NCBI GenBank assembly: GCA_027011425.1 | Contig: JALUZX010000553.1 | Span: forward strand, 1-7,501 | Reading direction: 5' to 3' | Source: Planctomycetota bacterium | GTDB lineage: Bacteria > Planctomycetota > UBA1135 > JALUZX01 | Length of the DNA stretch: 7,501 nt | Shown: piece after piece, positions 1 to 5,836 of the stretch | Layout of the letters: the number at the start of each line of letters is the position of its first letter | How positions within the stretch are numbered: position 1 is the first letter of the stretch | Notes under the pieces: generated by a model | Told to the model about the DNA's origin: nothing | Databases searched by the model: none | The model's input: the letters and a program-made list of their open reading frames with translations, nothing else | Translations under genes and position numbers: made by a program

Positions 1-617
1 GTCCGGTCCAGGTTCTTTTCCCCCTTTCCTCCGCCGCCCGGGGCCATCCTCCCTTTCCCTCCGCCGCCCCTGCCTTTGCCGGGTTTGTTCCCCCCATCCC
101 GGGCCAGGGCCGTGGAAAAAGGCCGCCTGCTTTTTCCAGGCACGGGGAAAGTTACGGGCAGGGGACCCGCCCACTCCAGGAGAAGGAGAAAGGCCAGGAG
201 AGCGTAGAGAAGGTACCAGGGCCTGGGCCGGCGGGCTTCGGTGAAGCCCTTCTCAAGGAGTTCCCCCCGCCGGGCCTTGAGGAGAGCTTCGGCTTGGAGA
301 GCAAGGGTCCCGGCGAAAGGGTGGCTCTCTTCAACTTCCAGGGCGGCCTGCAGGAGATCCCGGATCTCCTCCACCTCAAGCCGGGAGCGGGAACTCTGGA
401 GGAACCAGAAAAGGAGAGCGGCCCCGGGAAGGGGAAGAAGGCAGGCCCAGAGAGGAAAGGAGGGGATCCACGGGACGAGGGCCGACCCTACCCAGAGGCA
501 CAAGCAGAACAGCAAGAGGAGGTGGAGGGGGACCAGAGTCCTTGCAAGGGTCCTCCAGCGCCCCAGGCCGGCGATCTCGGCCCGGAACCTGGCCCGCGGG
601 TCCTTTACTTCGGCCAT
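1..617 (-). CDS. Multi-pass membrane protein, N-terminal part (runs off the window)
   Basis: An open minus-strand frame runs from an ATG at 617-615 to the window edge without a stop, giving about 205 residues; the gene is truncated only by the window. It begins MAEVKDPRARF. Hydrophobic segments lie at about residues 28-48, 54-73 and 134-151. A soluble, acidic helical stretch (about 78-130) separates the second and third, and after the third comes a Gly/Lys/Arg-rich stretch (about 160-205). Two adjacent membrane segments, a soluble linker, a third segment and then low complexity recall the N-terminus of DUF4175-type proteins, but this is architecture only and not a family assignment. It is the last visible gene of the ABC/GldG-like/DUF4340 cluster, 184 nt after the DUF4340 stop. 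The start is uncertain: the ATG has no clear Shine-Dalgarno, whereas an in-frame GTG at 704-702 has a good one and would add 29 residues. The in-frame stop upstream is at 722-720. Confidence 0.7.
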   Translation of the reverse strand, partial: MAEVKDPRARFRAEIAGLGRWRTLARTLVPLHLLLLFCLCLWVGSALVPWIPSFPLWACLLPLPGAALLFWFLQSSRSRLEVEEIRDLLQAALEVEESHPFAGTLALQAEALLKARRGELLEKGFTEARRPRPWYLLYALLAFLLLLEWAGPLPVTFPVPGKSRRPFSTALARDGGNKPGKGRGGGGKGRMAPGGGGKGEKNLDR

Positions 618-701
618 GCCCCGAAGTCTACCAGAGGCCCCTCCCGCCTGCCCCTGGAGAGGGACCGCCCGGGCCGGACAAAAAAGCAGCCGGAAGGAGC
701 C

Positions 702-717
702 CACGCGGACTCCCCCC
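702..717 (-). promoter_or_regulatory. Shine-Dalgarno and alternative GTG start for the membrane protein
   Basis: On the minus strand GGGGGGAG (717-710) lies five bases before a GTG (704-702) that is in frame with the membrane-protein ORF. The ATG at 617 has no comparable purine-rich site, so this GTG may be the true start. The 29 added residues are not hydrophobic and look less protein-like than the sequence after the ATG, so the choice stays open. Confidence 0.35.
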
Positions 718-747
718 GGCTACCATAAGAAGGAGGAGATTGCTTCT

Positions 748-777
748 ATTATCGTCCCCGGGGCATCTTCTCTTGAA
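748..777 (-). promoter_or_regulatory. Weak candidate internal promoter
   Basis: TTCAAG (777-772) and GATAAT (753-748), read on the minus strand, are separated by 18 bp. The -10 matches consensus at five of six bases but the -35 at only three. It lies in the only wide gap of the operon, ahead of the membrane-protein gene, and could give that gene its own transcription. It could easily be chance. Confidence 0.2.
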
Positions 778-786
778 CCCCCCGGG
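757..786 (-). other. Hairpin in the gap between the DUF4340 and membrane-protein genes
   Basis: A perfect 7-bp inverted repeat (CCCGGGG / CCCCGGG) with a 16-nt loop lies 16 nt beyond the DUF4340 stop codon. No T tract follows on the minus strand, so it is not a standard intrinsic terminator. It could be a processing or stability element within the operon mRNA, or a chance result of GC-rich sequence. It partly overlaps the weak candidate promoter. Confidence 0.35.
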
Positions 787-801
787 CAAGAAGGAAGTCA
801 C

Positions 802-1971
802 CTATTTCTTCTTCTGTCCCGATTTGGACGGCTTGGCCTTGTCCTTGCCCTTGCCTTTGCCCGCCGGTCTCGAGGCCGGCCGGGAGGCCGGCCTGGAGGC
901 CGGCTTCGACGCGGCCTTGGTGTCCTTCAAGTCGTCCACGGTCTTCCGGAAACTCTCGACGATATACTTCCCGATGGTGACCACGAAGGGCTTGTCGTCC
1001 ACCACGGCGTAGACCTCCCCCTCCTTGTCGGGGTTCTTCTCCCCAACCCGGAGGGTGTGCTTGGACTTGCCGTCATCCATCTCCACGGTGATTACGTAAC
1101 GGGCCCCCGAGCCGACGCCGTATTTGGCTTCGCTCTGGGGATTTCTGGGCCCGATGAGTTCCTCCATGTAGAGGCTGGAGACGTAGTTGAGGATGGCGTC
1201 CACTTCGGAAGACTTGGCCGGGTAGTCGATGGGCTCTTTGAGACGCCACTTCTTGTCCTTGGTCTTTTCGGCGACCCACCGGCCCTTGGGGTTGATCACT
1301 GTGAGGCGTTTGACCTTGTCGCGCTCGAAGGAGAGGATGTTCTTGTCCAGCCAGTGCGCCGGGTCGGCGTCCACGGTCCAGTAGCTCTTGTCGAACCGGA
1401 TCACCCGGGGATCGTCCTTTTGCCTCACGAAGACGCCCTGCCAGGCGGTGTAATCGGTGGACCCGGGCTCCGCCTTGGGCTTGCGCCCGATCAAGAGGTA
1501 GGCGAGTTGGTTCCCGCTCTTGTCCAGGGCGATGACGTGGACGGCGTGCTTCTCGTCCACGTCATAATCTTTCTGGGCGGCCGGATCCTCGCTCACCACG
1601 TCGGTCTTGGAGGCCGGAACGTCCCGCAGGTTGTCCAGGAGTTCCTTGACCAGGCTCTTGTCGGCGGGGAACTGGAGGCCGCTGGGGTAGCGGACGAACC
1701 ACTTGTCGGATTCGCGGACCAGCTGGGTCTGGTGCTTCCACTTGGGCTCGACCTTCTTCTTGGCCCCCGGAGCATTCTTCTCCTCCTCCGCCATGGCTTT
1801 CAGATCCATCTTGCGGATCACCACCACATTTACCCGGTCAGGCGTAAACCCGGGAAACATCTTCGGGATCTCGTTTACGTTGACGAAGGCCTGGCGCAGG
1901 CTGTCCAGCCGGCAGAAGCTCAGCACCCCGAGAGCCAGAACCACCACGAAAAGCCAAAGATTCGTCTTCAT
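802..1971 (-). CDS. DUF4340-family membrane-anchored protein
   Basis: 389 residues. The N-terminus (residues about 5-20) is one hydrophobic segment, read as an uncleaved anchor or signal peptide; LSFC at 17-20 is a poor lipobox. The rest is soluble and expected outside the cytoplasm. Two related modules are visible: W91...P...FPAD with an amphipathic helix to about 118, and W242...P...YPAK with a helix to about 269, each followed by beta-rich sequence. This repeated W-x-[VL]-x-x-P...P-A pattern is typical of DUF4340 proteins, which often sit beside GldG-like genes. The tail has four ASKP/ASRP tetrapeptides (354-369) and then a Lys/Gly-rich end. The start is supported by GAGGAGG six bases before the ATG, 16 nt after the GldG-like stop, implying co-transcription. 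Biochemical function is unknown; a role with the ABC transporter is inferred from context. Confidence 0.82.
   Translation of the reverse strand: MKTNLWLFVVVLALGVLSFCRLDSLRQAFVNVNEIPKMFPGFTPDRVNVVVIRKMDLKAMAEEEKNAPGAKKKVEPKWKHQTQLVRESDKWFVRYPSGLQFPADKSLVKELLDNLRDVPASKTDVVSEDPAAQKDYDVDEKHAVHVIALDKSGNQLAYLLIGRKPKAEPGSTDYTAWQGVFVRQKDDPRVIRFDKSYWTVDADPAHWLDKNILSFERDKVKRLTVINPKGRWVAEKTKDKKWRLKEPIDYPAKSSEVDAILNYVSSLYMEELIGPRNPQSEAKYGVGSGARYVITVEMDDGKSKHTLRVGEKNPDKEGEVYAVVDDKPFVVTIGKYIVESFRKTVDDLKDTKAASKPASRPASRPASRPAGKGKGKDKAKPSKSGQKKK
865..912 (-). repeat. Four 12-bp repeats encoding ASKP/ASRP in the DUF4340 tail
   Basis: Four tandem 12-bp units encode ASKP-ASRP-ASRP-ASRP (residues 354-369). The codons differ between units (AAG, AGG, CGG and AGA at the variable position), so the repeat is kept at protein level and is not a recent DNA expansion. 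It probably forms an extended, flexible linker ahead of a Lys-rich end. The same motif occurs in the GldG-like protein. Confidence 0.85.
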
Positions 1972-1987
1972 CGGTGTCCTCCTCGCC

Positions 1988-3898
1988 TCAACCCAGGGAC
2001 TGCACGAAGCTCCGCTTGCGGGCCCTTCTCCAGAGCCAGATGAAAAGACCGAGAATGACCAGCAACAAAGGGATGGCGAACATGTTCGCTACCCTGACGA
2101 AAAGGATCACCCGCTTGCGCCGGGCCTGGAGATGGTCGGGGGTCTCGTTCTCCCTGGGCCTCACCACCTGCAGGAGCCGGACCTTGGTGTCCCTGGTGCG
2201 GAGTTCCACCAGGTCCGGGGCCAGGGCGAGCCAGTCCACCAGGTTGAGCACAAGGGCCCGGTTTCCCTCATAGAGTTGTTTGAAGGGGTAAGGAAGGTTT
2301 TCGTTGAAAAAACTGTCCTGAACAAAGGTCGAATCCCCGATGACTACGAGTTGCGCCTTCTTGCCTGTCTTCTCCACCCATTCCAGCTTCTTCTTCGCCG
2401 GCTTGGAGGCAGGCTTGGAGGCGGGTTTCGAGGCCGCCTGGTCCTTTTTGTCGTGCTTGTCCTTATCCCCTGGGGGGAATTCCGGGAGCTTCTTCCCCTT
2501 GAAATAGGATGTGAAGGTTCCTGTCACGTAGGTCACCAGGGGAACCTGGGCGGTCTTCTCCGAGTTGAACCTCCTGTTGAACTTGGCGATGAACTGATTG
2601 ACCCCCACCTGGTCCATCCCGGGATCCACACTCTGGGGAATGTCCTCGACCAGTGTGAGCGGCGAGGTGCGGATCAGGACCTGGGCCTTCACGCCCGGGG
2701 GGAGCTTCTTCATGGGCTCCACGGGGTTGCACCACAAGAAGAGGGCGTTCTCCAGCTTGGCCACGGCCGGGTTGTCCGGGTCCATGCCGGGAAGTGCGTC
2801 GGGGTAATCTTTCTTGAACTGTTTCCCCCAGTCCACGCCGGCGGCGACCACCCAGTAAGGATAGGGCGCAGGAATGACGTTGACCGTAACGTATTGCCCC
2901 CCGATGCGCGCCCTTTGAACGACGGGATAACTCAGGCGGCTGGCAATATCCGCAACAAGCTTCTTCCTGACGTTGACTCCATAGTACTTGAGCAGGTCCT
3001 CCACGCCGGCGTTGAAGTCCGTCTTCCACATCTTCCCCATGTCGAAGTCCTGCTCCTCCACGAAGAAGATGGCCTTGCCCCCCTTGACCAGGTACTGGTC
3101 GATCATGAAGAGCTGCTTGTCGCCAAAGTCCTTGGGCTTGACGACGATGAGCAGGTCCGTGTCATCGGGGATCTTGGCGTCATCCACGCCCTCGGCCTTG
3201 AGTTCCGTCTCCTCCACCTGGTAGCGGCCCTTGAAGGCGTCCTTGAAGTTCTTGTAGCTCACGCCCTGCCGGCGCATGAAGGGACTCGGCGGGACCTGGC
3301 TCTTGGCGTAGACGAGGATCTTGGGCTTCTTCTTCAGGACCAGTTCGGAGATGGCGTTGGTGAGGAGGTATTCGAACTGGCTCGGGACTTTCCCGGTCTG
3401 GGCGGCGACAAGAACGAGCTTGCTCAAGTCCAGGACCTTCTGCTTGTCCCCCACCCGGATCCTGAGGCCCTGGTAGACCCGCTTGAGAGAAAGCTGGTTC
3501 CCCGAGGAGGAACCCAGGGGGATCCCCTGGATCCCCAGGCGGTCCGCCTCGTCCCGTAGGGTCTGGTCGTCCTCGGGGTCCACGATCTCCACCACCACCT
3601 TGCCCCCGGACCGGGCCTGGTACTCGTCCAGGTAGTCCCTGATCCGCTCGTGGACGGGCTTCACCTGGGCCGGGACGTCCCGGGTGAAGAAGCCCTTGAT
3701 CAAGACCCGGTCCTTCAGATTTTTCAGGAGATTGGTGGTGGAATCGGTGAGGGTGTAGAGCTTGTCCTGGGTCAAGTCCACCCGGAAGAACTCCCACCTC
3801 ACGAGAAAGAGGACTTCCACGAAGATTATGCAGAGGAGAACGATCCGGAGGACCAGGGTCAGGAAGAAGTCCTCTTTTGTATGTCTCTTCTCAGGCAT
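1988..3898 (-). CDS. GldG-like ABC-transporter auxiliary protein
   Basis: 636 residues with a hydrophobic segment near each end (about 12-33 and 602-623), so the large middle part should lie on one side of the membrane, probably the periplasmic side. After the first segment comes the family hallmark, DLTQDKLYTLTDSTTNLLKN at 41-60, then a beta/alpha domain. Near the C-terminus VVIGDSTFVQDSFF (518-531) and NLVDWLA (552-558) match the second hallmark of the GldG / ABC_transp_aux family. Three ASKP repeats (489-500) in a charged linker separate the two. The C-terminal segment is followed by basic residues (RRARKR). The ATG lies three nt after the permease stop, with GGAGGGG about seven bases upstream inside the permease gene. 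In Bacteroidota GldG works with GldA and GldF, and its relatives occur in many non-gliding bacteria. The exact role is unknown. Confidence 0.88.
   Translation of the reverse strand: MPEKRHTKEDFFLTLVLRIVLLCIIFVEVLFLVRWEFFRVDLTQDKLYTLTDSTTNLLKNLKDRVLIKGFFTRDVPAQVKPVHERIRDYLDEYQARSGGKVVVEIVDPEDDQTLRDEADRLGIQGIPLGSSSGNQLSLKRVYQGLRIRVGDKQKVLDLSKLVLVAAQTGKVPSQFEYLLTNAISELVLKKKPKILVYAKSQVPPSPFMRRQGVSYKNFKDAFKGRYQVEETELKAEGVDDAKIPDDTDLLIVVKPKDFGDKQLFMIDQYLVKGGKAIFFVEEQDFDMGKMWKTDFNAGVEDLLKYYGVNVRKKLVADIASRLSYPVVQRARIGGQYVTVNVIPAPYPYWVVAAGVDWGKQFKKDYPDALPGMDPDNPAVAKLENALFLWCNPVEPMKKLPPGVKAQVLIRTSPLTLVEDIPQSVDPGMDQVGVNQFIAKFNRRFNSEKTAQVPLVTYVTGTFTSYFKGKKLPEFPPGDKDKHDKKDQAASKPASKPASKPAKKKLEWVEKTGKKAQLVVIGDSTFVQDSFFNENLPYPFKQLYEGNRALVLNLVDWLALAPDLVELRTRDTKVRLLQVVRPRENETPDHLQARRKRVILFVRVANMFAIPLLLVILGLFIWLWRRARKRSFVQSLG
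2399..2434 (-). repeat. Three 12-bp repeats encoding ASKP in the GldG-like protein
   Basis: Three tandem units encode ASKP-ASKP-ASKP (residues 489-500), between a Lys/Asp-rich stretch and the C-terminal GDSTF domain. Codons vary (AAA CCC, AAG CCT, AAG CCG). It is probably a flexible linker, and the same tetrapeptide ends the neighbouring DUF4340 protein. Confidence 0.85.
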
Positions 3899-3901
3899 GG
3901 C

Positions 3902-4630
3902 CTAACCCCTCCACTTCTTGGCCTCGAGGACCAGGGCGTTCATCCAGAGAAAGAAGGCCGTGAAGGCCAGGTAGTAGAGCACGTCCTGGGAACTCACGAC
4001 CCCCTTGGCCAGGGACAGGAAATGGTTACCCAAGCCGACGAGGCTCAACATCCAGGTGATCCAGTAGGGGATGTTTCCGCTTTCAGAGATCTGGATGAAA
4101 AGGCTGAGATTTAGGATCAAAAGGGCGAAGAGCGTGAGCAGGAAGGCGACGATCTGGTTCTCCGTGAGACTCGAGAAGAAGAGCCCCAGGGAGAGGTAGG
4201 CGGAAACCATGAGGATTCCGCCCAGGTATCCTCCCACGACGGGGCCCCAATCCAGGTCCCCGAAATGGGCCACAGTGAAAACCGCAGGAAGGGTGAGGAT
4301 CACGCCCAGCCCGATGAAGGCCAGGGCCGCCAGGAATTTCCCGAAGACCAGCTCGGGAACCTTGGCCGGGTAGGTGAGCAGGAGTTCCAAGGTCCCCTGC
4401 TTGCGCTCCTCCGCCCAGAGCCGCATGGTCACGGCCGGAATAAAGAAGATGAAGAGCTGGCCCCAGAAATTGAACATGTTCTGGGTCGTGGCGATCCCCA
4501 TCTGGAAGAACATGGGGTTGAGGAAGAAATAACTGTTGAGGAAAAGAAAAAGGCCGAGAACCACGTAGGCGATGGGAGAGAGCCAGTAGGCGGCGAACTC
4601 CCGGCGCGCGATGACCAGAGCCTTGTTCAT
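3902..4630 (-). CDS. ABC-2 type transporter permease (GldF-like)
   Basis: 242 residues, a normal length for this small ABC-2 permease group. The N-terminus (MNKALVIARREFAAYWLSPI) shows the short cytoplasmic amphipathic start typical of the family. Hydrophobic segments at about 19-38, 53-70, 99-120, 131-153, 158-180 and 217-235 fit six membrane spans. The motif PAVTMRLWAEERKQGTLELL (65-84), after the second span, is the recognisable signature of GldF-like/NosY-like permeases and marks the coupling region facing the ATPase. The start overlaps the ATPase stop (ATGA, 4627-4630) and has GGGAGG six bases upstream, so translation of the two is probably coupled. It should form the membrane channel of a complex with the ATPase next door. 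The substrate cannot be deduced. Confidence 0.92.
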   Translation of the reverse strand: MNKALVIARREFAAYWLSPIAYVVLGLFLFLNSYFFLNPMFFQMGIATTQNMFNFWGQLFIFFIPAVTMRLWAEERKQGTLELLLTYPAKVPELVFGKFLAALAFIGLGVILTLPAVFTVAHFGDLDWGPVVGGYLGGILMVSAYLSLGLFFSSLTENQIVAFLLTLFALLILNLSLFIQISESGNIPYWITWMLSLVGLGNHFLSLAKGVVSSQDVLYYLAFTAFFLWMNALVLEAKKWRG

Positions 4631-5643
4631 TCCGAACCTCCCTTCTCCTCACCCGGCGAGGACGAGGCCGCGAGAGCTTCTTCCCTTTCATCCTCCACCG
4701 GCACGGGCTCTTCCGTTCCTCCCGTGAGTTTGCGGAAGATGGTTTCCAACCTGGGGGTCTCCCTGTGGAGTTCCACCAGCTTCCAGCCGTTTCGGGTGAC
4801 AAGGAGATCGAAAATGGCCTCGTTCCCCATCTCACGGGGAAGACCGTGGAGCCTGCAGAAGAACGCATCCCCCCTCCGGTCCAGGCTCTCCACGTTCCCC
4901 TTCCCTGCCAGCTCCTGGAGCTGGGTCCGGATTTTTTCTTCCGGGCCGACCACGCCGAGAAGGAGGGGAAGGTCCCCGTCCTGGGAGACGAGACGGTCCA
5001 GCTTGTCGTCCGCCACGATCCTTCCTTGATGAATGATGATGACCCTGTCGCAAGTGGCTTCCACCTCCTGCAGGTAATGGGTGGAAAGGATCACCGTCCG
5101 TTCCTGGCCGATCTTCTTGATCAGGTTGCGGATCTCCACGATCTGGTTGGGATCGAGGCCCGAGGTGGGCTCATCGAGAATCAGAATGTCCGGGTCGTGG
5201 ATCATGGCCTGGGCCAGTCCCACCCGCTGCTTGTAGCCCTTGGAAAGCTCGCCGATGTCCTTCCCCTTGACCCCTCCCAGGCCGCAATCTCTCACCACCT
5301 TCTCCACGGCGGCTTTCCTGTATCTCCCTTCCACGCCGCGGATATCGGCGGCGAAACGGAGGTAGGCAAGCACGCTCATCTCCATGTAGAGAGGATTGGA
5401 CTCGGGCAGGTAGCCCACGAGCTTCTTGGTTTCCAAGGGCTGCTCGAGGACGTCCAGGCCCCCGAGCTTCGCCGATCCTTCGTCGGGATAAAGAAATCCC
5501 GTGAGGATCTTCATGGTCGTGGTCTTTCCGGCGCCGTTGGGGCCGACGAAACCCAGAACTTCACCCCGGGGAACCTCGAAGGAGACCCCGGCAAGAGCCT
5601 GGGTGGGACCGTAATGCTTCTTCAGGTTCTCTACTTGAATCAT
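4627..5643 (-). CDS. ABC transporter ATP-binding protein (GldA-like)
   Basis: 338 residues. All the nucleotide-binding motifs are intact: Walker A GPNGAGKT (34-41), GYLPE in the Q-loop region (78-82), signature LSKGYKQR (133-140), Walker B ILILDEPTSGLDP (153-165; catalytic Glu158) and the H-loop STHYLQEV (187-194; His189). Having Glu where many ABC proteins have the Q-loop Gln is common in this GldA/CcmA-type group. About 120 residues of C-terminal domain follow, ending in a disordered acidic Ser/Glu-rich tail (about 308-338). The protein binds and hydrolyses ATP in the cytoplasm to drive the adjacent permease. It is the first gene of the operon, and its ATG has GGGTGA about six bases upstream. 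A promoter lies about 90 nt upstream, and the 3' end overlaps the permease start by four bases. Confidence 0.93.
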   Translation of the reverse strand: MIQVENLKKHYGPTQALAGVSFEVPRGEVLGFVGPNGAGKTTTMKILTGFLYPDEGSAKLGGLDVLEQPLETKKLVGYLPESNPLYMEMSVLAYLRFAADIRGVEGRYRKAAVEKVVRDCGLGGVKGKDIGELSKGYKQRVGLAQAMIHDPDILILDEPTSGLDPNQIVEIRNLIKKIGQERTVILSTHYLQEVEATCDRVIIIHQGRIVADDKLDRLVSQDGDLPLLLGVVGPEEKIRTQLQELAGKGNVESLDRRGDAFFCRLHGLPREMGNEAIFDLLVTRNGWKLVELHRETPRLETIFRKLTGGTEEPVPVEDEREEALAASSSPGEEKGGSE

Positions 5644-5712
5644 AGCTTCACCCGAAGACCCTTCTCACAAGGAACTCAATTGGTTGACAGGGAGGAGGTT
5701 AGGAACCGGCTC

Positions 5713-5733
5713 CCCCGCACGGGAAAGGCGGGG
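5713..5733. repeat. Inverted repeat next to the operon -10 element
   Basis: CCCCGC (5713-5718) and GCGGGG (5728-5733) form a 6-bp inverted repeat with a 9-nt spacer, directly after the -10 hexamer and across the expected transcription start. It could be an operator or just GC-rich symmetry. No known regulator site is recognised. Confidence 0.3.
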
Positions 5734-5762
5734 ATTCTAAGTATGGTCTACGCCCGGATCAA
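5734..5762 (-). promoter_or_regulatory. Sigma-70-type promoter for the ABC/GldG-like operon
   Basis: On the minus strand TTGATC (5762-5757) and TAGAAT (5739-5734) are separated by exactly 17 bp, with four and five of six consensus matches. It sits between the rho terminator and the ATPase start, where an operon promoter is expected. Transcription should start near 5727, leaving a leader of about 85 nt. Confidence 0.6.
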
Positions 5763-5786
5763 GGCGGGTGTTGGGAGAAGAAGGTG

Positions 5787-5816
5787 AAAATTGCCCTTTC
5801 CCCGGAAGAAAAGGGC
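5787..5816 (-). terminator. Probable intrinsic terminator after rho
   Basis: Read on the minus strand, GCCCTTTTC (5816-5808) pairs with GGAAAGGGC (5801-5793) through nine pairs including one G-U, around a 6-nt loop. AATTTTC follows, giving a short U tract at 5790-5787. It starts 21 nt past the rho stop. A smaller hairpin (CCTCG-ATTT-CGAGG) lies between the stop and this stem. The short U tract makes it moderate in strength. It separates rho from the downstream operon, which has its own promoter. Confidence 0.65.
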
Positions 5817-5836
5817 TTCCCCTCGAAATCGAGGCC

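Noticed and set aside
757..786. Hairpin after the DUF4340 gene as an intrinsic terminator
   Set aside because: The stem is good, but no T tract follows on the minus strand and the loop is 16 nt, so it is listed only as a hairpin.
241..2043. Plus-strand open frame of 600 codons
   Set aside because: It lies antisense to the DUF4340 and membrane-protein genes, is rich in Arg, Leu and Gly low complexity, and matches no family. High GC at third codon positions on the minus strand removes stops from this frame.
1703..3559. Plus-strand open frame of 618 codons
   Set aside because: It is antisense to the GldG-like gene, which carries clear family motifs and good ribosome binding sites. The antisense product is Leu/Gly/His-rich with no recognisable domain.
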